From positions 3,032 to 62,547 of the forward strand of contig RDYN01000034.1 of NCBI GenBank assembly GCA_004293365.1: a DNA stretch of 59,516 nucleotides. Reading direction: 5' to 3'. Positions 17,699 to 27,048 of this stretch are shown piece by piece (within the stretch, counting starts at the first letter, position 1; every line of letters begins with the position of its first letter). Both the position numbers and the translations under genes were made by a program. The notes beneath the pieces were generated by a model, which was given only the letters and a program-made list of their open reading frames with translations, was not told the DNA's origin and searched no databases. The stretch comes from Oscillatoriales cyanobacterium (GTDB lineage: Bacteria > Cyanobacteriota > Cyanobacteriia > Cyanobacteriales > Microcoleaceae).

Positions 17699-18634
17699 TT
17701 AAACGGCTTTCAAAATCTCATCGTCAACGGAAAAATCTATTTCAGCTTTGTCTCTTCCGGAAACTAGATAATCATTCTGAAATGAATCTTTCAATCCCGA
17801 AACCAAGTCAAATTCTGGTTTCCAGTTAAGTTCGGTGACAGCTTTATTAACTGAGGCGAAAAAGTGCTGCAATCTCATGGGGAAAGCTTTCTTTTTGCCA
17901 AAGTCAAATTGTTTCGGATCGTAGTGTACAATCTTGATAGCATCGGGCGATTTGCCTGCCGCTTGAATGCAGGCGCGCGCTAAACCGTCAAAGGTGACAA
18001 ATCGATCGCCCGAAACGTTGTAAATTTGCCCGATCGCCCTTTCATTCCCCAAAACCGCAGCCATCGCCCCCGCCAAATCCTGACAGTGCCCCAACTGCGT
18101 GAAGTGCATACCGTTACCCGGAATCGGAATCGGGCGATCGCGCGCAATGCGATCGAAAAACCAAGCCTCCAAATCGTTATAATTTTGAGGGCCGTAGATG
18201 TAAGTCGGGCGGATCGAAGTCCAAGGTAAACCGGACTCAGCTAAATAATTTTCCGTGTCGCACTTACCCAAATGTCGGCTTTTGGGATCCGTAGCGTCTC
18301 CTTCGATATGAGGCATTTGGTCGGATTTCAAATAAACCCCCGCAGAACTCATATAAACAAAGTGCTGCACCCGCCCCTTAAATATCTCAGCTAAGGGCTT
18401 TGTATCGCTCAGTTCCCGACCGTTGTTGTCAAAAACCGCGTCAAACTCAACCGCAGATAACTGTTCTTGCAATTGTTCGACCTTCGTGCGATCGCCCAAA
18501 ATCTGTTTCACCCCCGAAACCGGTACCGGCTTGTTGCCCCGGTTAAACAACACCACCTCATGCCCTTGTGCTGCTAAAATCTTAGTAAGATAAACCCCGA
18601 TAAACCGAGTACCGCCCATCATTAAAATTCGCAT
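17699..18634 (-). CDS. NAD-dependent epimerase/dehydratase (extended SDR, CSP41-like)
   Basis: 311-residue extended short-chain dehydrogenase/reductase. Rossmann nucleotide-binding loop GGTRFIGVYLTKIL at the N-terminus, VYMSSAGVY with the catalytic-region Ser and Tyr, and substrate-side segments STSIRPTYIYGP-like (WTSIRPTYIYGPQNYND) and FTQLGHCQDLAGAM. The closest type is the cyanobacterial relative of plant chloroplast CSP41 proteins, which bind or cut RNA, so an enzyme acting on nucleotide sugars is not assured. Stand-alone gene with a normal length. Confidence 0.88.
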   Translation of the reverse strand: MRILMMGGTRFIGVYLTKILAAQGHEVVLFNRGNKPVPVSGVKQILGDRTKVEQLQEQLSAVEFDAVFDNNGRELSDTKPLAEIFKGRVQHFVYMSSAGVYLKSDQMPHIEGDATDPKSRHLGKCDTENYLAESGLPWTSIRPTYIYGPQNYNDLEAWFFDRIARDRPIPIPGNGMHFTQLGHCQDLAGAMAAVLGNERAIGQIYNVSGDRFVTFDGLARACIQAAGKSPDAIKIVHYDPKQFDFGKKKAFPMRLQHFFASVNKAVTELNWKPEFDLVSGLKDSFQNDYLVSGRDKAEIDFSVDDEILKAV

Positions 18635-18693
18635 TATTGCCGATGCTCCTTACAGTTAGTCTAAATATTTTACAATAAAGTTATGCCCTAGGC

Positions 18694-18861
18694 AGAAACC
18701 GGGTTTTTCACGAAAAAACACGGTGACAGCTATCAGCCCCGGTACAAAAACCCGGTTTCTTAAGTTTTCGTGTGCCAAAACTACTTAAGCCCAAAGAAAC
18801 CGGGTTTTTAAACAGAAAATCTGGGCTTAATTGAAGTATTTTCGTAAAACACCCGGTTTCT
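18694..18861. repeat. Four CCGGGTTTC palindromic repeats upstream of dnaG
   Basis: Copies of the AGAAACCGGGTTTTT / AAAAACCCGGTTTCTT palindrome at 18694-18708, 18746-18761, 18794-18809 and about 18848-18861, alternating in orientation. They lie in the gap between the divergent epimerase and dnaG genes. The same family is at 17604-17667, 38605-38712, 40334-40400, 53126-53140 and 56289-56407. Confidence 0.85.
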
Positions 18862-18931
18862 ACGTCCAGGAAAACTCAAATTGTGCGATCGCTCAAAATA
18901 AACATAATTTAAAATCACCTAAAATAGCCCT

Positions 18932-20941
18932 ATGCAAGTACCCCGGCTGCACCCAGAAACCATCGAAGAAGTCAAACAAAGAGCCGACATAGTAGACGTA
19001 ATTTCCGGTAGAGTAATCTTAAAAAAACGCGGCAAAGAATACGTCGGATTGTGTCCGTTTCACGACGAAAAATCTCCCAGCTTCACCGTCAACCAAGCTA
19101 AACAAATGTACTATTGTTTCGGCTGCGGTGCAGGCGGAAATGCCTTTAAATTCCTGATGGAATTAGAAAAGCGCTCCTTCAGCGAAGTAGTATTAGAACT
19201 AGCTAAAAATTATCAAGTCCCCATCAAAACAGTCGAACCAGAACACCGACAAGAATTGCAGCGCCAAATTTCACTGCGCGAACAACTCTATGAAATCTCA
19301 GCACTAACAGCCAAGTTTTACGAACACGCTTTGCGGCAATCTCAAGGAGAAGAACCCTTAGCATATCTTAAATCCGAACGCCAACTCAGTGAAGAAACAA
19401 TCCAACAATTTCAAATAGGTTATGCACCCCAAGGTTGGGAAGCACTTTACAGTTATTTAGTAGAACAAAAAAACTATCCGGCCCAATTAGTAGAACAAGC
19501 AGGATTAATTGTACCGCGCAAATCAGGAGGAAGTGGCTATTACGATCGCTTCCGCAACCGCATCATGATTCCCATTCGCGATACCCAAGGCAGAGTCATC
19601 GGTTTCGGCGGGCGAGCTCTCGGCGACGAACAACCTAAATATCTCAATTCTCCCGAAACAGAACTATTCGACAAAGGCAAGACTTTATATGGCTTAGATA
19701 CAGCCAAAACAGCCATTAGCAAAGCCGATCGCGCGATCGTCGTAGAGGGGTACTTTGACGCGATCGCACTTCAAGCAGCCGGCATCTCCAACGCCGTAGC
19801 ATCCCTCGGCACAGCCCTGAGTTTAAACCAAGTGCGGCAGCTACTGCGGTACACTGACTCCAAACAAATTATCCTCAACTTCGACGCCGACAAAGCAGGC
19901 ACCAAAGCAGCAGAGCGCGCCATTGGAGAAATAGAAAAACTCGCCTATCAAGGAGAAGTACAACTGCGGGTACTGAACATTCCCGACGGCAAAGATGCCG
20001 ACGAATACCTCAAAACCTACTCCCCAGAACAATATCGAGAATTGCTCGACAATTCCCCATTGTGGCTAGACTGGCAAATCCAACAAATGCTCGTCAATCA
20101 AGATTTGAAGCAAGCGGATACTTCCCAGCAAATTACCAAAAAAATCATTAACTTATTAACCAATATTAGTGACGACAATCAGTTATCGCATTATCTGCAA
20201 AAGTGCGCCGAAATTCTCAGCAAAGGAGATTTTCGCCTCACAAAAATGATCGCCGAAAACTTGCTCAATCAAGTAGTCAGCGATTGGGGACAGCGGCTGA
20301 ATCAAGACGAAGCTTTGACAATGCCTCTGTTAATTAGAAACAAACTGAGGCCGAGCAAACAATATAAAAAGCAGCGTGGAAGTAGCGACAGCAAAAATTC
20401 AAAAACAGGTTTTTCAGTAGCAGCCCGCAGTCTGTTAGAAGAAGCTGAAGCGCAATTATTGCAGATTTACTTGCACTGTCCCGAATACCGCCAAGAAGTC
20501 AGAGAAGCCATAGAAGCTAGAGACGTGCAGTTTAGCCTTTCTCACCACAGATTTTTGTGGCACCTGATTTTGAATGCAGAAATACTGCACAAAATGTCTT
20601 TACAACTAGCGCCTTCTGAGTTAATATTAAAATTGCAGGATAGCTTTATTGAATATCCAACTCAACTCAATCAAATATCGCATTTATTTCACTTAAACGA
20701 GTTTTCAGAAAAAAATGTTTATCGCGCGCCATTAGTTATTCGATCTGCGATCGCCTGTATCGAGCAAATCATCAGCATCAAACGGCGCAGGATTGCCCTC
20801 GATATGTGGAAAAAAACCGATGCTGCTGTAGAATATTACCAACAACTGTGCGCCGAACAAGAATGGATAGAGGAATTAGAGCGGCTGCGTCAAGTTAATT
20901 TTTACGATTTAACCTCCCTACCTTGGAGTGGGAATTTCTAG
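18932..20941 (+). CDS. dnaG: DNA primase DnaG
   Basis: 669-residue bacterial primase, which lays down RNA primers for replication. N-terminal CHC2 zinc finger (CPFHDEKSPSF...YYCFGCGAGG, residues 42-70), the RNA-polymerase core with RFRNRIMIPIRD and GFGGRAL, and the TOPRIM motif VVEGYFDAIAL followed by LNFDADKAG. The C-terminal third is a divergent helicase-binding region. The first ATG gives the standard N-terminus with RLHPETIEEVKQRADIVDVI. Standard length. Confidence 0.97.
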   Translation: MQVPRLHPETIEEVKQRADIVDVISGRVILKKRGKEYVGLCPFHDEKSPSFTVNQAKQMYYCFGCGAGGNAFKFLMELEKRSFSEVVLELAKNYQVPIKTVEPEHRQELQRQISLREQLYEISALTAKFYEHALRQSQGEEPLAYLKSERQLSEETIQQFQIGYAPQGWEALYSYLVEQKNYPAQLVEQAGLIVPRKSGGSGYYDRFRNRIMIPIRDTQGRVIGFGGRALGDEQPKYLNSPETELFDKGKTLYGLDTAKTAISKADRAIVVEGYFDAIALQAAGISNAVASLGTALSLNQVRQLLRYTDSKQIILNFDADKAGTKAAERAIGEIEKLAYQGEVQLRVLNIPDGKDADEYLKTYSPEQYRELLDNSPLWLDWQIQQMLVNQDLKQADTSQQITKKIINLLTNISDDNQLSHYLQKCAEILSKGDFRLTKMIAENLLNQVVSDWGQRLNQDEALTMPLLIRNKLRPSKQYKKQRGSSDSKNSKTGFSVAARSLLEEAEAQLLQIYLHCPEYRQEVREAIEARDVQFSLSHHRFLWHLILNAEILHKMSLQLAPSELILKLQDSFIEYPTQLNQISHLFHLNEFSEKNVYRAPLVIRSAIACIEQIISIKRRRIALDMWKKTDAAVEYYQQLCAEQEWIEELERLRQVNFYDLTSLPWSGNF

Positions 20942-21283
20942 GAGTTAAGGACTTTAGTCCTTGTTACGAACAATCAAAAATTTAGGACTTGAATCACTGA
21001 TTGGCGATCGCTCAAGTCGTCAACGAGATGCGAGTCACCGCGACGATCGATCGTCGCGATAATTCTCTACCCGCCTCCAAAGCGAGCCACCGCACGCGAA
21101 TTATCCACAGATACTTCTACTAGCACGCTCTCCTAAATCTACCGAAAAAATTCGTGTGAGAGTGGGAAAAGTCATCAATCGTTACCAGGTAGCAAAGCAT
21201 TTTTATCTCAAGATTAGCGACAACCACTTCAGCTACCAACGAAACAGCCAGAAGATGGAAATGGAAGCAAACTTAGATGGGAT
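20942..21283. other. Intergenic, decayed sequence after dnaG
   Basis: A single copy of the GGACTTTAGTCC palindrome begins at 20945, right after the dnaG stop, and could end transcription. The rest has clustered GATCG words (CGACGATCGATCGTCG near 21039-21054) and no clear gene. It grades into the transposase remnant that follows. Confidence 0.6.
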
Positions 21284-21562
21284 ATGCGATCGCCATTAGC
21301 ACCGTTGTTGTTCGAGGATGACGAGTGGTTAGAGCCTTGGGAGTCTGGTTCGGTGGTTGTCCAGGTTTTGTCTGCCACTCCGGCGAAACGGAAAGCTTCA
21401 ACAAAGCGTACTTTGGAGAAGTTTCCCCTTCAAAGTTTTCGGACGTTAGTGACTAATTTATCGACGATCGCTAAAAATCGAGTGCCGCCTAAACAAACGG
21501 GTATTTCAGTTAGTTTCGACCTGACGACGGCAACTCCTTTACAGCATAAAGCCTTCTATTAG
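21284..21562 (+). pseudogene. Transposase remnant, C-terminal part
   Basis: Open frame of 92 codons without a credible start. The stretch RTLVTNLSTIAKNRVPPKQT followed by DLTTATPLQHKAF resembles C-termini of transposases common in filamentous cyanobacteria (from memory, not searched). The last part (21484-21600) is matched by a second, mutated copy at 25016-25128, which supports a mobile origin. The N-terminal catalytic region is absent. Confidence 0.5.
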
Positions 21563-21640
21563 CTGGAGGTTTCGCTGATATCTTCCGTCATGTATCCGGC
21601 GGGGTATCTCATCCCGAGATCCCGACGGATGGGGGCAATA

Positions 21641-21762
21641 CTAGAAAACTTTAAGCTCGCGCGGGGGAAGTTCCATTTCAGGCACAGTTACCTTGAGGTA
21701 ATCGGCGATAAACTCACCATACTTTTTCCTGATTTCGTCAGGCAGAAAGCGGAAGGTGGGAA
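21641..21762 (-). pseudogene. Unidentified coding remnant
   Basis: Minus-strand reading gives FRFLPDEIRKKYGEFIADYL, then KVTVPEMELPPRELKVF and a stop at 21641-21643. It looks like the C-terminus of a real protein but an in-frame stop lies directly upstream near 21765. Unrecognised; low confidence. Confidence 0.3.
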
Positions 21763-21838
21763 TTTAAATATTAGTAGAACAAGAACAGGTAAAATTAGAT
21801 ATTTGGGAATTACCAAATCCACACAAGATACAAGGCTG

Positions 21839-22495
21839 CTACGCCAAAAATTGATTAAAGTTAATCGTAGGAAAAATTAGTAATACAGCTATAAACCACA
21901 TAATGCAGCCAATAATAATGTCAAGAATTCGCCACGCAGATGGACGTTGGAAAAATGGCGTTAGCCAAACAGCGCCATATGCAAGTGCAAAAAACCAGAT
22001 AAAGGAAGCAAGAATTGCACCAAGTGCGAAAAAAATGCGTTCACTCACTGTGTATTGAGCTGCCAAACCACCAACCAGTACCACAGTGTCAAGATAGACG
22101 TGTGGGTTTAGGAGGCTGAGTGCCAGCGTCGTCAGAACATTGCTCCAAAGACTTGTTGGTTGAATATCCAGTTCATTTATATCTATCGCTGCTGGAGCAA
22201 AAGCAGATTTAAATGAATATAAGCCATAAAATAAAAGAAACACAACGCCAGCCCATAGAGCTATATTAGTTAGTTCTGGAATATTCGAGCTTAGTGTACC
22301 GAACCCTATAGTACCGATGATAATTAGAGTGGCGTCACATAGGAAGCAGATGCTTGCAGTCGCGAAAACATGTTCGCGTTTGAGACCTTGACGCAAAACG
22401 TAGGCGTTTTGAGCACCAATGGCGACAATTAGTCCAGCAAACAAGGTAAACCCGTTAAGGAATACTATAGGCAAAAACTCAGGCACTTTACACAA
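21839..22495 (-). CDS. LysE/ArgO-family amino acid exporter
   Basis: 218-residue inner-membrane exporter of the LysE/ArgO family, which sends out basic amino acids such as arginine or lysine by proton exchange. N-terminal GFTLFAGLIVAIGAQNAYVLRQG is the family signature; LCDATLIIIGTIGFG and LLNPHVYLDTVVLVGGLAAQ are the other conserved blocks. Six hydrophobic segments are visible. No LysR-type regulator, usual in proteobacteria, is adjacent. It sits in a remnant-rich region, so local origin by transfer is possible. Confidence 0.92.
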   Translation of the reverse strand: MCKVPEFLPIVFLNGFTLFAGLIVAIGAQNAYVLRQGLKREHVFATASICFLCDATLIIIGTIGFGTLSSNIPELTNIALWAGVVFLLFYGLYSFKSAFAPAAIDINELDIQPTSLWSNVLTTLALSLLNPHVYLDTVVLVGGLAAQYTVSERIFFALGAILASFIWFFALAYGAVWLTPFFQRPSAWRILDIIIGCIMWFIAVLLIFPTINFNQFLA

Positions 22496-23126
22496 TCTCC
22501 TTTAGCATTTGGACTTTGGACAAAAAAGATTACGTTCGTCGCGTAAATTATGATTCTGTTGGCGAATTGCGATATACCTCTGGCGTCAGCCCTTCGGGCA
22601 ATCGCTATGCTCAACCCCTTGAAATATCATAGCAGATCGCACCAGAAATTGCACTTTACATGAATTCGCCAATAAAGTCAAATTATCCACGAACATACTA
22701 CAGGCATAAAAAATGGATAGCCACCAGTTTAATACTGAATAATTAATTTACATCATTTTTTCTTGTGTAAGATGTGAGATAAACAACCTTTGATAAGAAC
22801 ACTGATTCTTAGAAGTTCTTTAATGTCACGGAACTAGGAGTTATATCATGTTCGGTCGGATACCCTTAAAAAAAATGGCTCAACCCCTCGCTATTACAGG
22901 ATTGCAATGATGGTCAACAGACGGGAAATGACAAAAACGCATTGACAAAATCCATCAAATATCGGTTATGCGTTTTTGCCTCTTGTAGGGTGCGTCAGAC
23001 CCGATAATTTGGCAAAAAACAGATGTTCTCTATCTGACGCACCTTACTGACTATAGTAATTCAAAAGTTTGAAACGGCTCAATTTCGTTCATACATATCA
23101 TGGTAAGTTTTTACAGCGCCTAAGTC
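22496..23126. other. Intergenic, 631 bases, with a possible 20-codon ORF and GTGCGTCAG repeats
   Basis: A 20-codon ORF at 22848-22910 (MFGRIPLKKMAQPLAITGLQ) has a good AGGAG site 7 bases upstream but no downstream gene on the same strand. At 22986-23046 an inverted pair TAGGGTGCGTCAG and CTGACGCACCTTA encloses about 30 bases, the same family as 28599-28821. Nothing else is recognisable. Confidence 0.55.
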
Positions 23127-24074
23127 CTAGGAACGATTACTCCTAGCTTTTTGAAATGTTTCCCGAAAGAAATCGAAGTACGATAAACTCAAGTATTCAA
23201 TCTTAGGACGAATGGTATGATGAACTTTCTCAAGATTATGTACCGCTACACTAGGATAGAGATGATGCTCAACATGATAGTTATTGCCGTTTGTAATGTA
23301 ACTAATGATTGGATTAGTTTCAATTGAACGAGTATTTAAAAAAACATCTGTTGTCGTCTTCTTGCAATACAGATGTTCCGGTAACTCGATAAGAAAATGG
23401 AACAATTCGCCAAAAACTAACCACGGTATAAACCAGATTTTGAGAGGTATTAAGGACAGGTCAAACACGCTAATAGATAAGAGTGTTATAAAAATTGTGA
23501 CTAGCACAAGATATTCAATTAAAACATCCTTTTTAGCCTTGTCAGTAGAAAAAACTTCGGGGTATTTACCTTTCATGAAGTTAAATAATGTCGAGAAAAA
23601 AGTTGGTACTCTTGCAAAGTTCCAAGCTCTAACAACGAGTTTATTGAAGCTTTCTAGTGAGGACTCATCATAGTCAAATATCTCAGCATTTTTTTCTGTG
23701 CCTAAATATTTATGATGGTGTAGATGCTGGACTCTGTAATGGGTATATGAAACAAGCATTGGAACACCAAACAAAAAACCGAAAAAGCGGTTTAATATCT
23801 TTGACTTAAAAAAATTGTGATGAAGACACTCATGTTGCAATTCTAAGCCATGAGCAAATGTAAGCCCCAACAGTAATTGAAGTATAATACTTAATTTCCA
23901 ATCCTGAAGAAAAATAATTCCAACACTCAGAAAAACTACCAAAGCAAAATAATTTAATAGCTTTGCAAAAGAGTATACATGGTCAACTTTAGATATGCTT
24001 TTTAATTCAATACCAAAGTTTTCAACCTTCTGAGAAATTTCGGCAGCACCGCACATTTTTTCCATTACTAGCAC
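23127..24074 (-). CDS. Membrane fatty acid desaturase family protein
   Basis: 315-residue integral-membrane di-iron desaturase. The three histidine boxes are present: HECLHHNF (about 80), HYRVQHLHHHKYLG (about 110-123) and NYHVEHHLYP (about 270). Hydrophobic pairs flank the first box. The enzyme should add double bonds to an acyl or terpenoid chain in the membrane; substrate and position cannot be inferred. The gene is more AT-rich than its neighbours and is bordered by mobile remnants and an inverted repeat, which suggests acquisition. Confidence 0.9.
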   Translation of the reverse strand: MLVMEKMCGAAEISQKVENFGIELKSISKVDHVYSFAKLLNYFALVVFLSVGIIFLQDWKLSIILQLLLGLTFAHGLELQHECLHHNFFKSKILNRFFGFLFGVPMLVSYTHYRVQHLHHHKYLGTEKNAEIFDYDESSLESFNKLVVRAWNFARVPTFFSTLFNFMKGKYPEVFSTDKAKKDVLIEYLVLVTIFITLLSISVFDLSLIPLKIWFIPWLVFGELFHFLIELPEHLYCKKTTTDVFLNTRSIETNPIISYITNGNNYHVEHHLYPSVAVHNLEKVHHTIRPKIEYLSLSYFDFFRETFQKARSNRS

Positions 24075-24099
24075 CTATCTAAACTATTAAAAGTTTTTC

Positions 24100-24201
24100 G
24101 TATCCGCCCAATAATCCGGGGTAAATCGCTCAACGATGTACATCAAATGACGCAAAATCGTTTCTTAATGGGTAGTCCGCCCCGAATTATTGAGCGGATA
24201 C
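24100..24201. repeat. 102-base inverted-repeat element upstream of the desaturase
   Basis: GTATCCGCCCAATAATCCGG at 24100 pairs with CCGAATTATTGAGCGGATAC ending at 24201 (arms of 22 bases, 2 mismatches). The 58-base centre has no ORF. It looks like a MITE-type element or a decayed insertion end; it could also be a strong RNA hairpin in the desaturase leader. Confidence 0.7.
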
Positions 24202-24678
24202 TAAAATAGTATACATTAATGGGAGAATCCCAAAAAACTTAAGTTATAGCCATTGGCAGCCTCCCCCTCTTCCCGTCTAAGATTATCATTGTTATTGAGA
24301 ATATTTTAAGTATTTTAACTTATTGACAAAAACTACTTTATCTTAATCTCTCACACTATTTATGGTGCTGACAGTGGACAAAATGATTGCTGATGGAATG
24401 ATGAACCCGCTAGAGGTGCTACACCCTGGAAGAAACGGTAAACGCTCAACAAAACGCACCTCAGAAGTCAAGAACAAGCAAGGTAGAAAAGGAGGAGGAC
24501 CAGATAATGGGACTTAGGCAAAAAACACTGATAAAATAACCTCAAACGTGTATCCCAAAAGACTTTGACATCATTTTGATTGGTTTGTTGGTATATCTGG
24601 GTTTCAGGCGTTTTTGGACATTGGGTGCATTTCCCTTACTGCACAAGGGTTTGAGGTTTATTCCTTCCTCAAAAATGT
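24202..24678. other. Decayed intergenic sequence
   Basis: A 51-codon ORF at 24362-24517 (ends KNKQGRKGGGPDNGT) shares only the short string STKRT with the transposase remnant at 21284 and is probably a fragment. AACCTCAAAC at 24538-24547 and its complement GTTTGAGGTT at 24649-24658 form a loose inverted pair around about 100 bases. No intact gene. Confidence 0.5.
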
Positions 24679-24855
24679 TTAATTCCCCCTAGCTGCTACC
24701 GGTAGGAATCCACCTGCCTGCATTTTCCATAACCTGTAGTAAGCTCTACCTTTTGCTAGTAGTTTAGTGTGAGAACCATCTTCAATAATGCGACCTCGAT
24801 CAAATACCAAAATCCGGTCTAGATGAGCAATCATGGAAAGTCGATGAGCTAGGGG
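24679..24855 (-). pseudogene. ABC transporter ATPase fragment, C-terminal end
   Basis: Minus-strand reading from 24855 gives [20 protein letters not shown], then [20 protein letters not shown] and [18 protein letters not shown] with a stop at 24679-24681. This is the H-loop and C-terminus of an ABC-type exporter ATPase (MsbA/HlyB kind, IAHRLSTI-like). Walker A, the signature motif and Walker B are missing, so only about 58 residues of a gene survive. The break at 24856 abuts unrelated sequence. Confidence 0.8.
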
Positions 24856-25015
24856 TCAAAAGAGCAGCCATGCAAAAAGTTACAATAAGGACTTTATGAA
24901 CTGCTAGTAACATCCTGATTGACATGGATAAAACTGTACTATTTGAACGCCTCCAGTTTTTGTAGTCTAAACTCAGTTGACTAGAGCAGGAAATGTCAAT
25001 ATTTTAAAATAGACT

Positions 25016-25128
25016 GCCGCCTAAACTAACGAGTGTTTCAGTTAGTTTCGACCTGACGAGTGCAACTCCTTTACAGCACAAAACCTTCGATTTTCTGGGG
25101 TTTCGCTGATATTGCAGTCATGTATCGG
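25016..25128 (+). pseudogene. Second copy of the transposase remnant
   Basis: About 113 bases closely matching 21484-21600, including the shared stretch TTTCAGTTAGTTTCGACCTG and TTTACAGCA. Substitutions and small indels separate the copies, so both are old. It ends near GTCATGTATCGG in both. No open frame of useful length remains. Confidence 0.6.
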
Positions 25129-25216
25129 TCAGTGGATAAAGCCCGATCGCCCGACTGCCAGAGGGTTTACATGGAACTCACCCCGCACGCGGGGTAAGTT
25201 TGGTTGAACAAGCCTT

Positions 25217-25738
25217 TTAATAGTCGCAAAAAAGAGTTTCGCGAGTCTCTCTACCAGTCACCGGATTAGTACCTTTTGCCACTTTACAGAGCTTTTCGAT
25301 CATATCGTCTCGCAGCAGAGTGTCTGTAAAATCAGCACCGTCAATCACAGCTCCTTCCAGTCTGGTATTGTAACAAAAAGCACCCTCAAGAATAGCATTA
25401 GTTAGATTTGCTTTCATCATGCGAGCCAAATCCAAAGTCGCACCCCTTAAATTAGCGCCTTCTAAATTTGCCTCTTCCATATTTGCGCCAAACAGACTTA
25501 CGCCTCCTAAATCTGCATTAGTAAAATTGGTGTTGCGAAGATTAGCTTTATTAAAACTGTCGTTCGTCAAAACTTGTCCGCTAAAATCAGCGCCAACTAG
25601 GATTTCTTTGTCGCGATCCAAGGCGAAAGCAGGTGCGGGATTAATGGCGATCGCCAAGGTGGCAATTACTGCTAAAATAACAAAACTCAGCAAGAAAGTA
25701 TAAATATTTTTGCGATGTTGGCGAATTCCAGAATTCAT
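25217..25738 (-). CDS. Lumen-type pentapeptide repeat protein
   Basis: 173 residues. Basic N-terminus and a hydrophobic export segment ([20 protein letters not shown], 15-34) with cleavage likely after APAFA. About 12 pentapeptide units of the A(D/N)LXX kind follow ([28 protein letters not shown]), making a right-handed beta-helix. The C-terminus has two cysteines (KLCKVA and LFCDY) that could pair. It resembles the thylakoid lumen TL15/TL17-type pentapeptide proteins of cyanobacteria and plants; function unknown. Divergent from yraN, with only 12 bases between starts if yraN begins at 25751. Confidence 0.9.
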   Translation of the reverse strand: MNSGIRQHRKNIYTFLLSFVILAVIATLAIAINPAPAFALDRDKEILVGADFSGQVLTNDSFNKANLRNTNFTNADLGGVSLFGANMEEANLEGANLRGATLDLARMMKANLTNAILEGAFCYNTRLEGAVIDGADFTDTLLRDDMIEKLCKVAKGTNPVTGRETRETLFCDY

Positions 25739-25750
25739 AAGTTAAAGCTA

Positions 25751-26317
25751 ATGGGCAGCAATGACAGTTCAAAATTGAATTCTACCAGAAAACGCTCATC
25801 TTCTGTCGTTCCCACCGCCTCCAGCTCTCCCCAATCCCCAAACTCTCGGGATATCGGCACATTGGGAGAAAACTTAGTCGCCGAGTGGTTAGAGCAGCAA
25901 GGCTGGGAAATCCTGCACCGTCAGTACCGCTGTCGCTGGGGAGAGATTGACATCATCGCCCTCGGAAAAGATGAAGCAAGCGAAAAGAACCCAGGCATTT
26001 GCGATCGCCAATTCCCGATATTAGCCTTTGTAGAGGTCAAAACTCGCCGCCGAGGAAATTGGGATGCTGGCGGAATGCTGGCTGTTAGCGCCACAAAACA
26101 AGCCAAACTTTGGCAAACCGCCGAAATATTTTTAAGCACACGTCCAGATTTAGCAAATAATTCTTGTCGGTTCGATGTCGCCCTAGTCAGGTGCGAGCCT
26201 TCAGGGCAAAAGAGCAAGCAAATATTACCACCAACGACAGCGAACTCTCAATCCGCCCTTGCCGGAAATTACCTGCTTATCCTGCAAGAATACATTCGAT
26301 CGGCTTTCAGCAATTAG
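25751..26317 (+). CDS. YraN family (UPF0102) putative endonuclease
   Basis: 188 residues from the ATG at 25751; a start at 25715 would overlap the divergent neighbour. After a Ser-rich leader the YraN core begins at [20 protein letters not shown]. The PD-(D/E)XK-like motif is seen as GEIDIIA and [10 protein letters not shown], and FDVALVR closes the fold. An acidic/Asn insertion ([13 protein letters not shown]) lengthens the loop between motifs. The family is nuclease-like and its role is unsettled. Confidence 0.88.
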   Translation: MGSNDSSKLNSTRKRSSSVVPTASSSPQSPNSRDIGTLGENLVAEWLEQQGWEILHRQYRCRWGEIDIIALGKDEASEKNPGICDRQFPILAFVEVKTRRRGNWDAGGMLAVSATKQAKLWQTAEIFLSTRPDLANNSCRFDVALVRCEPSGQKSKQILPPTTANSQSALAGNYLLILQEYIRSAFSN

Positions 26318-26326
26318 AAATGTCAA

Positions 26327-26381
26327 ATTAAAAATTACAGGGTAAAATCAAAAAGTAATACCGCTTGGTAATTTTTAATTG
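26327..26381. terminator. AT-rich stem-loop after yraN
   Basis: AATTAAAAATTAC (26327-26339) pairs with GTAATTTTTAATT (26369-26381), a 13-base stem with a 29-base loop, directly after the yraN stop. It lies between two convergent genes. It is weak as an intrinsic terminator because it lacks a GC-rich stem. Confidence 0.4.
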
Positions 26382-26513
26382 TTAACTTGCCTTGACTATC
26401 GCCCATTGGTTTATTCATCTTTAACGGACGTGGAAAAAGCGCTAAATCCTCTGCCCCTCTCCCCTTGTCCCCCTCTCTCTGTGCGATCGCAGGCAATTTA
26501 TATGCTCCGCAGT

Positions 26514-26903
26514 CTAGGCAAGAGTTTCCGGGCAATATCCCAGACCCTTGACAAACTGCTGGCGAAACGCTTCAATTTCCGTGCGCTCGGGGCTGCCGTG
26601 ACAAACCACAGCCACCTGGTAGCGGCGCATGACGCTCAGCGGCGACTGCCCCGTTTCCAAACTCCAAAGTGCCATTTGCAAGCGAATTTCAGGATCGTAA
26701 GGAATCCCGACTTCGTTCATAAAAGCCCGAAAATCCCCGTGCATTTCTGGAGTCAAATATTGGCTCATTTTCACCTTCACGACCCAGCCGTCAATTTGGT
26801 GAATAACAGTGATAAATTGCAAAGGAAGATGACTAGCCGTGCGTAGGTAATCCACGACTCTCAGAGTGAGGCTAGTATTGGCGATGTAGTAGAGGTATTC
26901 CAT
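26514..26903 (-). CDS. Conserved cyanobacterial protein of unknown function
   Basis: 129 residues, soluble, not assigned. It opens with [20 protein letters not shown], has the segment [20 protein letters not shown] and ends [10 protein letters not shown]. No known motif, export signal or membrane helix is visible. Codon use matches its neighbours, which supports a real gene. It is convergent with yraN and divergent from queA. Confidence 0.72.
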   Translation of the reverse strand: MEYLYYIANTSLTLRVVDYLRTASHLPLQFITVIHQIDGWVVKVKMSQYLTPEMHGDFRAFMNEVGIPYDPEIRLQMALWSLETGQSPLSVMRRYQVAVVCHGSPERTEIEAFRQQFVKGLGYCPETLA

Positions 26904-27048
26904 AACTATCCTTCGAGCAAAGCTGATGCTACACCTCTATCGTCGCGGGCTATACCCGCCACCACAAGGGGAAAAGCACCCGACTTGGGATGGGGGTTTT
27001 TACCCAATTTGTTACCGAGTTGACAGATTTTTGACAGGAATTCACCCG

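Noticed and set aside
21590-21880. 96-codon plus-strand ORF
   Set aside because: Overlaps the exporter gene and runs antisense to the more protein-like remnant at 21641-21762; no motif.
26926-27048. N-terminal extension of queA
   Set aside because: Extra 41 codons lack QueA similarity and the ATG at 27049 has a proper ribosome site.
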